DNA from: Pseudomonadota bacterium
Lineage (GTDB): Bacteria > Pseudomonadota > Gammaproteobacteria > Xanthomonadales > Xanthomonadaceae
DNA: 7,049 bases
NCBI GenBank assembly: GCA_023430045.1
Contig: JAEZCF010000059.1
Span: forward strand, 1-7,049
Direction: 5' to 3'
Part shown: positions 6,429 through 7,049 of the stretch, piece after piece
How positions within the stretch are numbered: the stretch's first letter is position 1
Layout: each line of letters begins with the position of its first letter
Translations under genes and position numbers: made by a program
Notes under the pieces: model-generated
Seen by the model: the letters and a program-made list of their open reading frames with translations, nothing else
Database searches by the model: none
What the model was told of the DNA's origin: nothing

Positions 6429-6854
6429 TCAGCGCGAAACGACTTCGGTAGCGGCGAAGAAGTAGGCGATTTCAATCGCGGCGTTCTCGACCGAGTCCGA
6501 GCCGTGGGCGGCATTGGCATCGATGGATTCAGCGAAGTCGGCGCGGATGGTGCCCGCTGCGGCTTCCTTCGGATTGGTGGCGCCCAGCAGGTCGCGGTGG
6601 GCCAGCACGGCGTTCTCGCCTTCCAGGGCCTGGATCATCACCGGACCGGAGATCATGAACTCGACCAGGGCGTTGAAGAACGGACGCTCGCGGTGCACGG
6701 CGTAGAAGCCTTCGGCCTCACGGCGCGACAGCTGCTTGTACTTGGCGGCCACGACCTTGAGGCCTGCCTTTTCGAAGCGGGCGTAGATTTCGCCGATCAC
6801 GTTCTTGGCAACGGCGTCCGGCTTGATGATCGAAAGGGTGCGCTCCAGCGCCAT
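6429..6854 (-). CDS. ndk: Nucleoside diphosphate kinase
   Basis: Ndk transfers the gamma-phosphate between nucleoside triphosphates and diphosphates in the cytoplasm through a phosphohistidine intermediate, balancing NTP and dNTP pools. The 141-residue product begins MALERTLSIIKPDAVAKN. It contains the ATP/base-binding K11 and the catalytic His117 in the signature NAAHGSDS (residues 114-121), plus SGP (69-71) and ATNP (92-95). Length and all signature residues match bacterial Ndk. The ATG at 6854 is chosen over an in-frame ATG at 6953 because it gives the exact family N-terminus and has GGAG 8 nt upstream. The extra 33 residues would run through a terminator hairpin. It is the first gene of the minus-strand run. 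The leader has a terminator 50 nt upstream and a GC hairpin just before the ribosome binding site. Confidence 0.98.
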   Translation of the reverse strand: MALERTLSIIKPDAVAKNVIGEIYARFEKAGLKVVAAKYKQLSRREAEGFYAVHRERPFFNALVEFMISGPVMIQALEGENAVLAHRDLLGATNPKEAAAGTIRADFAESIDANAAHGSDSVENAAIEIAYFFAATEVVSR

Positions 6855-6862
6855 GGTGGTAT

Positions 6863-6866
6863 CTCC
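6863..6866 (-). promoter_or_regulatory. Ribosome binding site of ndk
   Basis: On the minus strand GGAG lies 8 nt before ATG 6854. This decides the start of ndk against the longer reading from 6953. Confidence 0.8.
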
Positions 6867-6875
6867 GAAGGATTC

Positions 6876-6893
6876 CGGGCCCATGAAGGCCCG
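6876..6893 (-). promoter_or_regulatory. Small hairpin in the ndk leader
   Basis: CGGGCC (6876-6881) and GGCCCG (6888-6893) form a perfect GC-rich 6-bp stem with a 6-base loop. It ends about 9 bases before the ndk Shine-Dalgarno. It could influence translation initiation or mRNA stability, but could also be chance in GC-rich DNA. Nothing links it to a known riboswitch. Confidence 0.4.
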
Positions 6894-6904
6894 AGGGTAA
6901 CATG

Positions 6905-6929
6905 AAAAAAACCCGCGTCGGGACGCGGG
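6905..6929 (-). terminator. Rho-independent terminator upstream of ndk
   Basis: On the minus strand CCCGCGT, a 4-base loop and ACGCGGG form a perfect GC-rich stem (6912-6929), followed directly by seven Ts (6905-6911). This is a textbook intrinsic terminator for minus-strand transcription. It begins one base after a possible stop codon (6931-6933), so it most likely ends the upstream gene. Because it lies only 50 nt before the ndk ATG, it could instead, or also, act as an attenuator in the ndk leader. Confidence 0.88.
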
Positions 6930-6930
6930 C

Positions 6931-7049
6931 TTAGCCTGATATACGTAGGGCAATTCTACCGTGTAACCCGGGCATGCGGTAGTGGCGGCCGCTGGCCCGC
7001 AGCCCGATGGGCGCCAGATGAAGCGGCCCGTTCAGCTCGCGGGGTTGGC
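6931..7049 (-). CDS. Possible C-terminal end of an unidentified upstream gene (partial)
   Basis: One minus-strand frame stays open from the window edge for 38 codons to TAA at 6931-6933, ending ...HGRIALRISG. Its first 25 or so codons have high GC at third positions like the neighbouring genes; the last ten or so do not. The terminator begins one base after the stop, which is the main reason to call it a gene end. The two other minus frames also meet stops (near 7034 and 6950) and fit less well. I do not recognise the product. The 5' part lies outside the window. Confidence 0.45.
   Translation of the reverse strand, partial: QPRELNGPLHLAPIGLRASGRHYRMPGLHGRIALRISG
6938..6966 (-). promoter_or_regulatory. 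Weak candidate promoter for ndk upstream of the terminator
   Basis: On the minus strand TTACAC (6961-6966) and TATATC (6938-6943) are 17 bp apart, the ideal sigma-70 spacing, but TTACAC is a poor -35 match and TATATC matches the -10 at four of six positions. If real, transcription would start near the first base of the terminator hairpin and the ndk leader would contain that hairpin. The assignment is tentative. Confidence 0.2.

Noticed and set aside
5138..6451. 437-codon plus-strand open frame opposite rlmN
   Set aside because: It is a mirror frame of rlmN with a His/Ala/Val-rich composition. RlmN on the other strand has every catalytic cysteine.
6419..6520. N-terminal extension of RlmN starting at ATG 6520
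   Set aside because: It would overlap the 3' end of ndk by about 90 bases and add an Arg/Ser/Pro-rich shadow sequence. The GTG at 6418 gives a normal-length protein 10 nt after the ndk stop.
6855..6953. N-terminal extension of Ndk starting at ATG 6953
   Set aside because: It would read through the terminator hairpin and the RBS. The family N-terminus begins at ATG 6854, which has a well-placed GGAG.

Overview
The window is a GC-rich gammaproteobacterial chromosome segment. It most resembles the Xanthomonadaceae (Lysobacteraceae), and Stenotrophomonas in particular. That placement rests on the gene order, the high GC at third codon positions, the remembered look of the RlmN N-terminus, and a downstream repeat cluster reminiscent of the GTAG-type palindromic (SMAG/REP-like) elements of Stenotrophomonas. 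It comes from memory of these families, not from a search.

All recognisable genes lie on the minus strand, so transcription runs from high to low coordinates. At 6931-7049 is the possible C-terminal end of an unidentified gene, followed at once by an intrinsic terminator (6905-6929). Next comes a tight run: ndk (nucleoside diphosphate kinase), rlmN (23S rRNA A2503/tRNA A37 methyltransferase), pilF/pilW (lipoprotein pilotin of type IV pili), rodZ (membrane-anchored HTH cell-shape protein), an 86-bp gap, then yfgM (membrane-anchored TPR protein), bamB (outer-membrane assembly lipoprotein) and der (two-domain ribosome-assembly GTPase). Junctions are +10 nt (ndk-rlmN), -14 nt (rlmN-pilF), +6 nt (pilF-rodZ), +86 nt (rodZ-yfgM), -1 nt (yfgM-bamB, TAATG) and +16 nt (bamB-der). 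This suggests one operon, or two with a break at the 86-bp gap.

The genes are housekeeping: nucleotide supply (Ndk), rRNA/tRNA modification and ribosome assembly (RlmN, Der), and envelope and surface construction (PilF, RodZ, YfgM, BamB). The order matches the conserved gammaproteobacterial cluster ndk-rlmN-pilF-rodZ-ispG-hisS-yfgM-bamB-der, except that ispG and hisS are absent.

Downstream of der (1-196) is a non-coding repeat region: eight GTCACC-containing units in one orientation at 21-22 bp spacing, organised partly as a 43-bp tandem repeat, ending in a perfect 9-bp-stem hairpin. The array begins at the base next to the der stop codon. It is the most unusual item in the window. I found no defence system, mobile element, CRISPR, tRNA or rRNA, and no evidence of an undescribed multigene system.
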